Shown here: positions 8,137 through 17,173 of the stretch, piece by piece
How positions within the stretch are numbered: the first letter of the stretch is position 1
How the letters are laid out: every line of letters begins with the position of its first letter
Assembly (NCBI RefSeq): GCF_036242395.1
Contig: NZ_CP108458.1
Span: 6,944,001 to 7,008,000 of the forward strand
Direction: 5' to 3'
Origin: Kitasatospora sp. NBC_01266
Lineage (GTDB): Bacteria; Actinomycetota; Actinomycetes; Streptomycetales; Streptomycetaceae
DNA length: 64,000 bases
Program-made: the position numbers and the translations under genes
Notes under the pieces: generated by a model
Database searches by the model: none
The model's input: only the letters and a program-made list of their open reading frames with translations
Told to the model about the DNA's origin: nothing

Positions 8137-9642
8137 ATGTCACAACCCGTCCCGCAGGCCGATCCCAATCGCTGGAAGGCACTGGGCTTCATCGGTCTGG
8201 CCCAGCTCATGGTGGTGCTGGACGCCACCATCGTGAACATCGCGCTGCCCTCGGCGCAGCGCTCGCTGCACTTCTCCGACGCCAACCGCACCTGGGTGAT
8301 CACCGCCTACGCGCTGGCCTTCGGCGGGCTGCTGCTCTTCGGTGGCCGGATCGCCGACCTCTGGGGGCGCCGCAACACCTTCATCACCGGTCTGATCGGC
8401 TTCGCCACCGCCTCGGCGATCGGTGGCGCGGCGCAGAGCACCGGGATGCTGATCGGCGCCCGCGCGCTGCAGGGCCTGTTCGGCGCGCTGCTGGCGCCGG
8501 CCGCGCTCTCGCTGCTGACCGTGATGTTCAGCGAGGCGAAGGAGCGGGCCAAGGCCTTCGGCATCTACGGTGCGATCGCCGGTGGCGGTGGCGCGCTCGG
8601 CCTGATCCTGGGCGGCGCGCTCACCCAGTACCTGGACTGGCGCTGGACCTTCTTCATCAACGTCCCGTTCGCCGTGATCGCGGTGTCCGGTGCGATCCTG
8701 GTGATCCGCGAGCCGCAGGGCACCCGTAACCGCAACCGCCTCGACATCCCCGGCGTGCTGCTGGTCTCCAGCGGCCTGGTCTCGCTGGTCTACGGCTTCA
8801 CCAAGGCCTCCGAGGACGGCTGGGGCTCGCACACCACGATCGGCCTGTTCGTCGCCGCCGCCGTGCTGCTCGCCGCCTTCGTGGTGGTCGAGAACGTGGT
8901 CAAGGCCCCGCTGCTGCCGATGCGCGTGGTGCTCGACCGCAACCGCGGTGGTGCCTACCTCTCGCTGGGCCTGGCCGTGATCGGCATGTTCGGCCTCTTC
9001 CTCTTCCTGACCTACTACATGCAGAACATCCTGGGCTACTCGCCGGTCATGACCGGTGTCGCCTTCCTGCCGATGGTGGCCGGCATGATCACCGGCTCGA
9101 CCCAGATCGGCGCCCGGCTGATGAACCGGCTGCCGGCCCGCTTCCTGATGGGCCCCGGCTTCCTGGTCGCCTCGATGGGCATGCTGATCCTCACCCAGAT
9201 CAAGGTCGACTCCTCGTACTGGCTGATGCTGCCCGGCCTGGTCCTGATGGGCCTCGGCATGGGTACCGCGTTCATGCCGGCGATGAGCCTGGCGACCTTC
9301 CGGGTCAACCCGCAGGACGCCGGTGTCGCCTCCGCGATGGTGAACACCTCGCAGCAGGTCGGCGGCGCGATCGGCACCGCGGCGCTGAGCACGGTGGCGA
9401 GCAGCGCGACCACCGCGTTCATGAAGTCGCACTTCAGCCCGACGCTGCCCAAGCCGATGCAGCAGCTGGTGCAGGCCCAGGGTGCGGTGCACGGCTTCTC
9501 GACCGCGATCTGGTGGTCCTTCGGGATCCTGCTGGCGGCCGCGGTCGTCGCCTCGGCGCTGCTCAACGGTGGCGGCAAGAGCAACCTGGTCGCCGCTTCG
9601 GGCGACGGTGAGATCGCCGACATCCCGGTGATGGCGCACTGA
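8137..9642 (+). CDS. MFS drug exporter, DHA2 (EmrB/QacA) type, 14 TM
   Basis: A 501-residue membrane protein with the DHA2 signatures LDATIVNIALPSAQRSL (motif D1), GGRIADLWGRRN (motif A) and GALGLILGGALTQYLDWRW (motif C, antiporter). The predicted 14 helices fit proton-coupled efflux of hydrophobic compounds. ATG 8137 is preferred to GTG 8125 because TAGGTGAG sits 8 nt before it. It probably responds to the upstream TetR regulator. Confidence 0.9.
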   Translation: MSQPVPQADPNRWKALGFIGLAQLMVVLDATIVNIALPSAQRSLHFSDANRTWVITAYALAFGGLLLFGGRIADLWGRRNTFITGLIGFATASAIGGAAQSTGMLIGARALQGLFGALLAPAALSLLTVMFSEAKERAKAFGIYGAIAGGGGALGLILGGALTQYLDWRWTFFINVPFAVIAVSGAILVIREPQGTRNRNRLDIPGVLLVSSGLVSLVYGFTKASEDGWGSHTTIGLFVAAAVLLAAFVVVENVVKAPLLPMRVVLDRNRGGAYLSLGLAVIGMFGLFLFLTYYMQNILGYSPVMTGVAFLPMVAGMITGSTQIGARLMNRLPARFLMGPGFLVASMGMLILTQIKVDSSYWLMLPGLVLMGLGMGTAFMPAMSLATFRVNPQDAGVASAMVNTSQQVGGAIGTAALSTVASSATTAFMKSHFSPTLPKPMQQLVQAQGAVHGFSTAIWWSFGILLAAAVVASALLNGGGKSNLVAASGDGEIADIPVMAH

Positions 9643-9685
9643 GCACCTGTGCAGGAGTGCTGATGGGTCGTCACCTGTAGCAGAC

Positions 9686-9722
9686 GGTGGGCCGGATCCC
9701 CGCAAGGGGGCCCGGCCCACCG
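9686..9722 (+). terminator. Terminator hairpin after MFS gene
   Basis: An inverted repeat (ggtgggccgg... /...cccggcccacc) around GCAA, 44 nt after the MFS stop. Confidence 0.7.
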
Positions 9723-9725
9723 GCA

Positions 9726-9806
9726 TGTCCGGCGGCGGTGGGCGGCGGTGGGCGGCGGTCGGCGGCAGTTGGTGGCAGTCGGCGGCGGTCGGTGGCGGTC
9801 GGTGGC
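9726..9806. repeat. GGCGGTSG low-complexity tract
   Basis: About 80 bp of degenerate GGCGGTGG/GGCGGTCGG units between the MFS terminator and the next gene. No coding or regulatory role is visible; it is probably slippage-prone simple sequence. Confidence 0.6.
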
Positions 9807-9854
9807 CCGGAAAACGGCTGGACGGTGCGCCGCGCGGCGTGATCGACTCGTCGG

Positions 9855-10496
9855 ATGACCGCTACTCCGGCTGCTCCGCCCACTCCCACGGACCCGGTCG
9901 ACCGGCTGCGGCTGGCCGTCGCGCGGACCGCCGAGCTGGTCCGTGACCGGCCCGCGACGGGGCTGACCCACGAGGGCGCCGACGAGCTGCGCGGCACCCT
10001 CGCCACCGACAGCGCGATCGGCTTCGACCCGCTGCGGCTGCTCGCCGAACTCGACCGCCAGGGCGCCCCGGTGGTGGTGATCGGCCAGGTGGCGGGGATC
10101 ATGCACGGCTCCCAGGAGCTGACCGGCGACCTCGACCTGCTCTGGGACGGCAGCGCGCGGCACGCCGCCGCGATGGCCACCGCCTTCACCGCCGTCGGCG
10201 CCCGGCTCACCGATGACGACGGCGCCGAACTGCCCTGCACGCCCGACGCGTTCCGGCTCCCGAAGGTCGACTTCACGACCCCGAACGCGAGCGGCGACTG
10301 CTGCACGACCGCGCTGCCCTGGGGCGAGCTGGACGTGACGGCCTTCATCGAGCGCCCGCTCACCGCGCCGGGGCCGGACGGCACGGTGCTGCGCTACCTC
10401 ACCCGCGCGGACCTGATCGCGATGCGCCGGGCGGTCGGCCGGCCCAAGGACCTGCGGCGGGCCGCGGAACTGGAGCGGCTCGGCCCCGGTCGCTGA
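9855..10496 (+). CDS. Nucleotidyltransferase-fold protein, function unknown
   Basis: A 213-residue protein. The block VVVIGQVAGIMHGSQELTGDLDLLWDG (residues ~75-101) resembles the G-x-A-x-x-x-H-G and T-x-D-[LI]-D-[LI] arrangement of minimal nucleotidyltransferases, and the C-terminal KDLRRAAELERL is common in that fold. The Asp pair DLDLL could bind metal. It is not clearly a toxin (no partner antitoxin adjacent). ATG 9855 is the first start. Confidence 0.6.
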   Translation: MTATPAAPPTPTDPVDRLRLAVARTAELVRDRPATGLTHEGADELRGTLATDSAIGFDPLRLLAELDRQGAPVVVIGQVAGIMHGSQELTGDLDLLWDGSARHAAAMATAFTAVGARLTDDDGAELPCTPDAFRLPKVDFTTPNASGDCCTTALPWGELDVTAFIERPLTAPGPDGTVLRYLTRADLIAMRRAVGRPKDLRRAAELERLGPGR

Positions 10497-10577
10497 CCTG
10501 ACGATGGCGGCCGAGCCACCCGGGCCGCTGGGAAAAGTACTGGTCGGAGAGCTGACGGCGTCCCTAGGATCGACGCC

Positions 10578-11621
10578 ATGACAGAGCCCGTGTACCCGCC
10601 CAAGCCCCGTCCCGGTGACCGCGTCGCGGTCATCTCGCCCTCGTTCGCCGCGCCCGCGCTCTTCCCGCACCCGTACGAACTCGGCATGCGGCGGCTGCGC
10701 GAGGACTTCGGGCTCGACCTGGTCGAGTACCCGACCACCAGCAAGCGCGGTGCCACCCCGCAGGAGCGCGCGGCCGACATCAACGCGGCCTTCGCCGACC
10801 CGGGCATCAAGGCGGTGCTGGCGACCATCGGCGGCGAGGACCAGATCACCGTGCTGCCGTACCTGGACCGGGAGTTGATCCGAGCCAACCCGAAGCCCTT
10901 CTTCGGCTACAGCGACAACACCAACCTGCTGCTCTTCCTGCACAACCTGGGCGTGGTCTCCTACCACGGCGGCTCGGTGATGGTGCACGCCGGCCGAGGC
11001 GGTGCGATGAACCCGGCCACCGCCGACTCGCTGCGCGCCGCGCTCTTCACCTGCGGCCCGTACGAGCTGCGGCCCAGCGCCCTGGTGGGCGATCAGGAGC
11101 ACCACTGGGACCGGCCCGAACTCCTGGAGACCGAGCCGGTGATGGAAGCCGGCGAGGGCTGGAGCTGGCACAACGCCGACCGGGTGGTCGACGGGCTCGG
11201 CTGGGGCGGCAACCTGGAGATCCTCGCCTGGCTGGCGATGGCCGACCGGGAGATCCGGCCGGTCGAGGAGTACGCCGGGAAGGTGCTCTACCTGGAGACC
11301 TCCGAGGAGATGCCCAGCGGTGCGGAGGTCTACCGGATCCTGCGCAACCTCGGCGAGCGCGGCCTGCTGCGCCAGTTCCCCGCGCTGCTGATGGCCCGGG
11401 CCAAGGCCTGGAGCTTCAGCAAGCCCCACGAGCCGGCCGCGAAGGCCGCCTACCGCCAGGGCCAGCGCGAGGCGGTGCTACGGGCGCTGAAGGAGTACGC
11501 GCCGGAGACGATGGCGGTCTTCGACGTCGACTTCGGGCACACCGACCCGCAGCTGATCGTGCCCTGCGGCGGGCGGATCCGGGTGGACGGTCCCGAGCGG
11601 CGGATCACCGTCTGGTACTGA
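10578..11621 (+). CDS. S66 peptidase (LD-carboxypeptidase / MccF-like)
   Basis: A 347-residue cytoplasmic serine peptidase. The nucleophile Ser is in FFGYSDNTNL (~residue 112), and the catalytic Glu and His fit WGGNLEIL and VDFGHTDPQL. S66 enzymes recycle murein tetrapeptides or cleave microcin C-type aminoacyl-nucleotides. The LLxFLxNLGxVSYHGGSVM region is nearer to the MccF-like branch; the substrate is not determinable. It lies on its own, 82 nt after the nucleotidyltransferase-like gene. Confidence 0.85.
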   Translation: MTEPVYPPKPRPGDRVAVISPSFAAPALFPHPYELGMRRLREDFGLDLVEYPTTSKRGATPQERAADINAAFADPGIKAVLATIGGEDQITVLPYLDRELIRANPKPFFGYSDNTNLLLFLHNLGVVSYHGGSVMVHAGRGGAMNPATADSLRAALFTCGPYELRPSALVGDQEHHWDRPELLETEPVMEAGEGWSWHNADRVVDGLGWGGNLEILAWLAMADREIRPVEEYAGKVLYLETSEEMPSGAEVYRILRNLGERGLLRQFPALLMARAKAWSFSKPHEPAAKAAYRQGQREAVLRALKEYAPETMAVFDVDFGHTDPQLIVPCGGRIRVDGPERRITVWY

Positions 11622-11694
11622 CGGACCGTCAGTTCACGCCCCGAGGCCAGCCGCAAGGTCAGCCGCGAGGTCGGCCCCGAGGTCAGCCGCGAGC

Positions 11695-12294
11695 TCAGCC
11701 CCGCAGGCTCCCGACCACGCTGCTCAGGTCCGGGGCGAGCCGCAGTTCGGTGGCGCGCAGGGCGGGGTGCTCCAGCCAGTGCAGCCGGGCGGTGTCCGGG
11801 CTGCCGTCGTGCAGCGGCGGCCAGCCGAAGCTCGGGGTGAAGTCGTCGACCACCACGGTGCCGCCCGGGGCCAGCAGCCGGGTCGGGTCGGCGGTGGCCC
11901 CGTCCCCCTTGCCCTGGCCGCCGCCGTCCAGCACCAGCAGGTCGAACGGCCCGCGCCCGTACAGCTCGGTCCAGTCGCCGCAGACCACCTCGATCTGCGG
12001 CTGGTCGGCGAAGACCTCGGCCGCCACGGCCGCGCGGGCCGGGTCCCGCTCGACGCTGATCAGCCGGACCCCGGGCGTCGCGCCGGAGGCCAGCCAGGCC
12101 AGGCCCACTCCGCAGCCGGTGCCGCTCTCGCCGATCAGGGTGGGCACGCCCTGGGCCAGCGCGCGGATCAGCTGCCCCTGTTCGGGGCGGCAGGAGTTGC
12201 CGAAGCCGTGCGCGTCGGCCGCCGCCAAGGCGCGGCGGACCAGCGGCGGCAGGTCGGTGGCGGCGAGGTGGGCGGCGGTGCCGTGCAGTGACAT
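11695..12294 (-). CDS. Class I SAM-dependent O-methyltransferase-like protein
   Basis: A 199-residue protein with a Rossmann methyltransferase core: LIGESGTGCGVGLAWLAS (motif I), LISVERDPA (motif II), FDLLVLDGGGQG and LLAPGGTVVVDDFTPS. It lacks the N-terminal extension of typical O-methyltransferases. Fourteen bases separate it from the upstream hydrolase gene, so they form an operon. A short tandem of GAGGTCAGCCGC-like units (11640-11700) overlaps its 3' end. The substrate is unknown. Confidence 0.75.
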   Translation of the reverse strand: MSLHGTAAHLAATDLPPLVRRALAAADAHGFGNSCRPEQGQLIRALAQGVPTLIGESGTGCGVGLAWLASGATPGVRLISVERDPARAAVAAEVFADQPQIEVVCGDWTELYGRGPFDLLVLDGGGQGKGDGATADPTRLLAPGGTVVVDDFTPSFGWPPLHDGSPDTARLHWLEHPALRATELRLAPDLSSVVGSLRG

Positions 12295-12308
12295 GAGGTC
12301 CCCCTGGG

Positions 12309-12866
12309 TCAGCGGTTGACGGGCTGGAGCTCGGTCAGCAGGGCTCGGCCCTCGGGCCAGTCGCCCAGCCCGGACTCGGAGTTGAGGTGGCCGCGCGCTC
12401 CGGGCTCGACCAGCCGGGAGCCCCAGCCGCGGGCGAGGAGCCGGGCGCGCTCCGGTGTGCAGTACGGGTCGTCCGCGCTCGCCACCAGGGTGCTCGGGAA
12501 GGGCAGCGGCAGCAGCGGGATCGGGCTGAAGGTGGCCAGGGCCGGGATCCGCACGTTGTCGATGTCGGCCGGCGCCACCAGCAGCGCCCCCAGCACGGCG
12601 GCCCGCGCCTGCTGGTCCGCCTGCGCCGCCCAGTGCGCGACCGTCACGCACCCCAGGCTGTGCGCCACCAGCAGCACCGGAGCCGGCTGCGCCCGCACCG
12701 CCCGGTCCAGCGTGGCGACCCAGTCGGAGCGCTGCGGGTGGTCCCAGTCGGCCTGTTCGACCCGCACCAGCCGTGGGTCCAGTCGCTCCCAGCGGCTCTG
12801 CCAGTGCTCGGGGCCGGAGTTCTGCCAGCCGGGCAGGACGAGGGTGACGGGTGGATCGGTGGTCAT
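12309..12866 (-). CDS. RBBP9/YdeN-family serine hydrolase
   Basis: A 185-residue alpha/beta hydrolase with the family hallmarks LVLPGWQNSGPEHWQ, nucleophile elbow VAHSLGC, Asp in VASADDPYC and His in GARGHLNSESGLGDWPEG. These small esterases have poorly defined substrates. The frame opens at 12914, but ATG 12866 begins right before the conserved first strand. It heads a two-gene operon with the methyltransferase. Confidence 0.85.
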   Translation of the reverse strand: MTTDPPVTLVLPGWQNSGPEHWQSRWERLDPRLVRVEQADWDHPQRSDWVATLDRAVRAQPAPVLLVAHSLGCVTVAHWAAQADQQARAAVLGALLVAPADIDNVRIPALATFSPIPLLPLPFPSTLVASADDPYCTPERARLLARGWGSRLVEPGARGHLNSESGLGDWPEGRALLTELQPVNR

Positions 12867-13060
12867 GGGCGCGAGCCTAGCGTTCTGACGCTCGATCAGG
12901 CGTCGGAGGCTCATGATCCGGACCCGTGTCGGTGGCAGACATGTATAGCCACCTCAACAGCTGTCCCGGGGTCTTCCGCCGTTCACCGTTCGCTGGAATC
13001 ATCCCTACCCGCAAGTAGCGAATCCCTCAGCTGTCCGGCCCCGGACCCCCAGGAGGACCC

Positions 13061-15010
13061 GTGTCCCCGCTCTCCCGCCGTACCCTGCTCGGCTCGGCCG
13101 CCGCTTCCGGTGCGGCGCTCGGCCTCGGCGTGCTGCCCGGCTCGCTCCAGCAGGCACTGGCCGCCCCGGCGGTGTCGGGCACGCTGGACGACGTCGAGCA
13201 CGTCGTCGTCCTGATGCAGGAGAACCGCTCCTTCGACCACTACTTCGGCACCCTGAACGGCGTGCGCGGCTACGGCGACACCTCCCGGGTCCGGTTCCCG
13301 GGCGGCTCGGACGTGCTGCAGCAGAAGATGTTCGGCAGTTGGGGCACCACGCTGCTGCCCTGGCACCTGGACACCTCGACCAGCGACGCCCAGCGGATCT
13401 TCGACCTGGACCACTCCTGGGGCGGCACCCACAACGCCTGGGCCAACGGCCAGTGGAACGACTGGATCCCGGCCAAGACCTGGTACACCATGGGCTACTA
13501 CCGCCGCCAGGACATCCCGTTCCAGTACGCGCTCGCCGACAACTTCACCGTCTGCGACCAGTACTTCTGCTCGGCCATGACCTCCACCGACCCGAACCGG
13601 CTCTACCTCTGGTCGGGCATGATCGACCCGAACGGCATCGGCGGCGGCCCGGCCACCGACAACAGCAAGTCCGGCTTCACCTGGACGACTTACCCCGAGC
13701 GACTGCAGGCCGCGGGCATCTCCTGGAAGGTCTACCAGCAGCAGGACAACTTCGACGACAACGCGTTGGCCTGGTTCAAGTCCTTCCAGAGCGCTCCGAC
13801 CAGCTCCCCGCTCTACGTCAACGGCATGGCCCGGGCCGGCGCGGACGACTTCGCCAACGACGTGGCGGCGGGCCGGCTCCCGGCGGTCAGCTGGGTGGTC
13901 GCCCCGACCGCGCAGTCCGAGCACCCCAACTACCCGCCGGCCCAAGGCGCCGACTTCACCGCCTCGGTGGTGCTCGAGGCGCTCGCCGCCAACCCGGAGG
14001 TCTGGGCGAAGACCATCGTCTTCCTCAACTACGACGAGAACGACGGCTTCTTCGACCACGTGGTGCCGCCGGTGGCGCCCGACGGCACGCCGGACGAGTT
14101 CATCGGCGGGGTGCCGATCGGCCTGGGCCCGCGCGTGCCGATGATCGTGATCTCCCCGTGGAGCCGGGGCGGCAAGGTCAACTCCGAGGTTTTCGACCAC
14201 ACTTCGGTACTGCGCTTCCTGGAGAACTGGACCGGCGTGAAGGAGACCAACATCTCCGCCTGGCGCCGCACCGTCTGCGGCGACCTGATGTCCGCCTTCG
14301 ACTTCACCACCAGCGACCGGACCTTCCCCGTGCTGCCGGACACCAAGCAGCTGCTCGCCGACCTGGCCCAGCAGGACAAGCTGCTGCTGCCGCCGATCTT
14401 CCCGCCGATCGTCCAGCAGCAGCCCCAGGTCGAGTCGGGCGACCGCCCCGCACTGCCGACCGGCTACCGCTTCGGCTCCTCCTCGCGCACCGACACCACC
14501 ACCGGGCAGCTCTGGATCACCCTGGACAACCTGGGCACGCTGGGCGCGGGCATCTCGATGTACGCGGTGAACTTCCGTCAGTTCGGCGCCTGGCGCTACA
14601 CCCTGCCGGTGGGCGGCACGGTCAGCGACTTCTTCAGCGCGCTGGGCGTCAGCGGCGGCCCGTACGACATCGACGCGCACGGCCCCGACGGCTTCCTGCG
14701 CGGCTACAAGGGCGACGTCCGAACCTGGACCAATGCCGCCAAGGGCCACCCCGAGGTCTCCTCCACCGAGGCGCCGGACGGCGTGCGGATCACCCTGAGC
14801 AACCAGGGCAGCCAGCCGGTGGTCTTCACGATCGGCGTCAACTCGGCCTTCGGTGCCAGTGGTTCAGCACCGGTCATGGTAACGGTGGCACCGGGTACGA
14901 GCGTTGACGAGGTGCTGGCACCGACCACCGCCGGCCGCTACGACTACACGGTGACCGCCGACACCGGCGACGGCTTCGAGCGCCGCTTCGCGGGGCGGCT
15001 GCAGCCGTAA
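13061..15010 (+). CDS. Secreted phosphocholine-specific phospholipase C (Tat substrate)
   Basis: A 649-residue exported enzyme that hydrolyses phosphatidylcholine-type lipids. The N-terminus has a twin-arginine signal (SRRTLLGSAAASG) with cleavage near ALAAPA. The phosphoesterase domain (PF04185) runs to about residue 420 with MQENRSFDHYFG, TSTDPNRLYLWSG, EHPNYPPAQGADF and VFLNYDENDGFFDHV. Two DUF756-type beta domains follow (GYRFGSS... and GVRITLSNQG...). GTG 13061 has CAGGAGGACCC upstream. Confidence 0.92.
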   Translation: MSPLSRRTLLGSAAASGAALGLGVLPGSLQQALAAPAVSGTLDDVEHVVVLMQENRSFDHYFGTLNGVRGYGDTSRVRFPGGSDVLQQKMFGSWGTTLLPWHLDTSTSDAQRIFDLDHSWGGTHNAWANGQWNDWIPAKTWYTMGYYRRQDIPFQYALADNFTVCDQYFCSAMTSTDPNRLYLWSGMIDPNGIGGGPATDNSKSGFTWTTYPERLQAAGISWKVYQQQDNFDDNALAWFKSFQSAPTSSPLYVNGMARAGADDFANDVAAGRLPAVSWVVAPTAQSEHPNYPPAQGADFTASVVLEALAANPEVWAKTIVFLNYDENDGFFDHVVPPVAPDGTPDEFIGGVPIGLGPRVPMIVISPWSRGGKVNSEVFDHTSVLRFLENWTGVKETNISAWRRTVCGDLMSAFDFTTSDRTFPVLPDTKQLLADLAQQDKLLLPPIFPPIVQQQPQVESGDRPALPTGYRFGSSSRTDTTTGQLWITLDNLGTLGAGISMYAVNFRQFGAWRYTLPVGGTVSDFFSALGVSGGPYDIDAHGPDGFLRGYKGDVRTWTNAAKGHPEVSSTEAPDGVRITLSNQGSQPVVFTIGVNSAFGASGSAPVMVTVAPGTSVDEVLAPTTAGRYDYTVTADTGDGFERRFAGRLQP

Positions 15011-15085
15011 CGCGCCAACGCCCTTGGTGTTCCCGTGACTTCTGGCACGTGTTTGAGCCATCTGCCGGCAGAATTCGCGTTCGCC

Positions 15086-15116
15086 CCATCCTGCCCGGAC
15101 CCGGCGGGCAGGATGG
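15086..15116 (+). terminator. Terminator hairpin after phospholipase C
   Basis: Perfect 12-bp arms (ccatcctgcccg / cgggcaggatgg) with a 7-nt loop, between the phospholipase and the next exported protein gene. Confidence 0.75.
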
Positions 15117-15175
15117 CACGCGGCCCGGTTTGCCGGTCCGCTGGAGCGTCATTCGATGAGAAGGGACCACCAGGT

Positions 15176-15976
15176 ATGCGTGGCAAGGGCGTACGGAGGG
15201 CGGCGGCGCTGGCGCTGGCCTGTGCTGTCATGGTCGGCGCGGGCGGGCTGCTCGCACCGTCCGCACAGGCGGCCGGCACGACCACTCGGCAGCAGTCGAC
15301 GGCCACACCCGTGGGAACCGAGGTCGGTTCCGTCTCGGTGACCAGGCCGGACGGCACGGTGGCCCAGATCGGGGACTTCCAGGGTTCGAGCTACACGAGC
15401 CTGTACCTCTGGTCCCGCACCCAGCTCGTGCCGGGCGGCCCGTACGGCGACTGGCAGCAGGTCAGCTCCGTCGGCCTGAACTTCCAGAACCCCGTGCTGT
15501 CGGCCGCCGCCGACGCCGACGGCGGGCTGGAGGTGTTCACGGACCTGTACGAGACCGGCTCGCTGGTGCGGATCCACCAGGCCACCCCGAATGGCGCCTG
15601 GTCCACCCCGGCGGCCTTCGGCCCCGGCAGCGCCGGGATCCCGAGGTTCTTCGGCTACCCCGTACTGTTCCAGAAGACCGACGGAACCCTCGCCTTCTTC
15701 GAGGTCTACCAGATCGGCACCGTCCCCGAGCTCTACGTCAACGAGCAGGGCTCGAACGGGACTTGGGGCGGCTTCACCGACCTTGGCGCCGGCCCGGAGC
15801 CCGAATCCGTCGGCGTCCCGACCAGCGTCACCGAAGCCTCCAACGGCACCCTCACCGCCGTGGCCCACCTCTGGGACGCCTCCTCGGGCTACTACGCCGA
15901 GATCTCCGAACTCGCCCCGGGCGGCCCCTGGGGAGCCTGGCAGAGCTGCGCGACGGACGGCTGCGTCAACGGCTGA
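15176..15976 (+). CDS. Exported beta-propeller-like protein, function unknown
   Basis: A 266-residue protein with a Sec signal peptide (KGVRRAAALALACAVMVGAGG, cleavage around AQAAG). The mature part has repeats of about 45-50 residues with the pattern G-S-L-W-x-x-x-Q-x-x-P-G-G-P-x-G-x-W (for example TQLVPGGPYGDWQQV and SELAPGGPWGAWQSC), as in PLL-like/FRG-type beta-propeller lectins. It is shorter than a full propeller. Start ATG 15176 follows GAAGGGA. Confidence 0.7.
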   Translation: MRGKGVRRAAALALACAVMVGAGGLLAPSAQAAGTTTRQQSTATPVGTEVGSVSVTRPDGTVAQIGDFQGSSYTSLYLWSRTQLVPGGPYGDWQQVSSVGLNFQNPVLSAAADADGGLEVFTDLYETGSLVRIHQATPNGAWSTPAAFGPGSAGIPRFFGYPVLFQKTDGTLAFFEVYQIGTVPELYVNEQGSNGTWGGFTDLGAGPEPESVGVPTSVTEASNGTLTAVAHLWDASSGYYAEISELAPGGPWGAWQSCATDGCVNG

Positions 15977-15996
15977 CGCACGGCGTCGGGGAGGGG

Positions 15997-16018
15997 CCCG
16001 CCACCGAGCGGTGGCGGG
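15997..16018 (+). terminator. Terminator hairpin
   Basis: Stem cccgccacc / ggtggcggg with loop GAGC, 21 nt after the propeller-like gene. The rest of the region up to 16364 shows no gene. Confidence 0.75.
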
Positions 16019-16364
16019 TCCTCGGCCGGTCGGGAGTGGCCGGCTGATCGCCCTCGGGACGGAAGCGGCAGCTCCGTCTTCTCATGCTCAACCACTCACG
16101 TGAAACACCGGTGCCGCCCCGTCGCGAATTCACGAAAGCGTTTCGGTAACCGACCGAACTGTCCGTGAACGCGGCTATTGCCCCGCAGGAGGATCGGCTG
16201 GCACCGTGGGCCGGGTCAGCCCAGTGGCCGGTCGGTCGTCCCTCGGGGGGAAGGCTGTTCAGCGCCGTCGCCTCCTGCCGCGTCAGCCCGCGCTGCGGGT
16301 GCGTTCACGGAGGTGGGGCGGCCGGTACATGGGGGAGTGCGGGCCACCGTCTTTGGAGGACGCC

Positions 16365-16802
16365 ATCAACCGCATCGTCAAGCGAGCCGCCGTGCTCGCC
16401 GCCACCGTCTGTTCGATCGCCGCGCTCAGTGTCACGGCGGCCAACGCCGCCCCGCACTCCTCGGGCCAGGGCTTCTACCCGCTGTCGCCCACGCTGGCCG
16501 GCTGCGGCGGCGGCATGGACACCTTCTGGAACAACGGCGACTACAACGTCCAGGCCACCGTGAGCGCCGTGCCCGACACCAGCACGGTGACGTACCTCTG
16601 CACCGCGCAGCTCTACCGCAACCAGGGCGGTTGGGGACCGCTCGGGCCGAGCATCACCGTGAGCAACGGCGGGAGCGCCACCGGCCAGTACCAGTACGGG
16701 GACAACGGCACCCTCGCCCACGTGTGCATCACCCAGCAGTCCTTCAACCTCATCGTCCACAAGCCCACCGGCACCGTTACCAACTGCACCAACAACTGGT
16801 GA
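16365..16802 (+). CDS. Small exported protein with apparent ATC start
   Basis: From codon 16365 the product is 145 residues: a textbook signal peptide (residues 1-28, NRIVKRAAVLAATVCSIAA then VTAANA|APHS) and a small disulfide-type domain with four Cys (AGCGGG, YLCTAQ, HVCITQ, TNCTNNW). A strong ribosome site GGAGGA lies at 16355-16360, but the codon 4 nt later is ATC, not ATG/GTG. The nearest standard in-frame start is ATG 16329, which would add 12 residues before the signal peptide and has no good ribosome site. I did not recognise the domain. Confidence 0.6.
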   Translation: MNRIVKRAAVLAATVCSIAALSVTAANAAPHSSGQGFYPLSPTLAGCGGGMDTFWNNGDYNVQATVSAVPDTSTVTYLCTAQLYRNQGGWGPLGPSITVSNGGSATGQYQYGDNGTLAHVCITQQSFNLIVHKPTGTVTNCTNNW

Positions 16803-16810
16803 CCTTCGGC

Positions 16811-16832
16811 ACCGGCCGCTTCAGCGGCCGGT
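16811..16832 (+). terminator. Terminator hairpin
   Basis: Perfect stem accggccgc / gcggccggt with loop TTCA, 8 nt after the stop of the small exported protein. Confidence 0.75.
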
Positions 16833-16966
16833 GCCTGCCCGTAGGGTTGCGAGTCATGAGTGGTGGAGAGACGTCGCCGGAGCGGCGACAAGTACCGGAA
16901 GTAAGGGCCTCGCACTGGCCCCGCCACTCCGGGGTGTTGGGGGTGGCGGGGCGGGGTGCGGTGCGG

Positions 16967-17173
16967 TCAGGCGGTGGCGAGCTCGCCGGTGGCGGTGCTG
17001 CGGGCGAAGGCCTGCCAGGCGGTGGCGGTGAAGATGAGGGCGGGGCCGCTGGGGTCCTTGGAGTCGCGGACGGGGACGATGTCGGGGAAACCGTCGGCGA
17101 CCTCCACGCACTGGCCCTGGCCGTTGCTGTAGGTGCTCTTGCGCCACTGAGCGTCCGTCAGGTCATCGTGCAT
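16967..17173 (-). CDS. DUF397 protein
   Basis: A 68-residue protein with the DUF397 pattern: WRKSTYSNGQGQCVEVA, then VPVRDSKDPSGPALIFTATAWQAF. DUF397 proteins are partners of the XRE/DUF5753 regulators in actinomycetes and resemble anti-factors in their gene pairing. ATG 17173 overlaps the end of the XRE gene by 11 nt, so the pair is translationally coupled. Confidence 0.9.
   Translation of the reverse strand: MHDDLTDAQWRKSTYSNGQGQCVEVADGFPDIVPVRDSKDPSGPALIFTATAWQAFARSTATGELATA

Noticed and set aside
9726..9806. Regulatory repeat or small RNA
   Set aside because: Only degenerate GGCGGTSG simple sequence, without hairpin order or position relative to a promoter.
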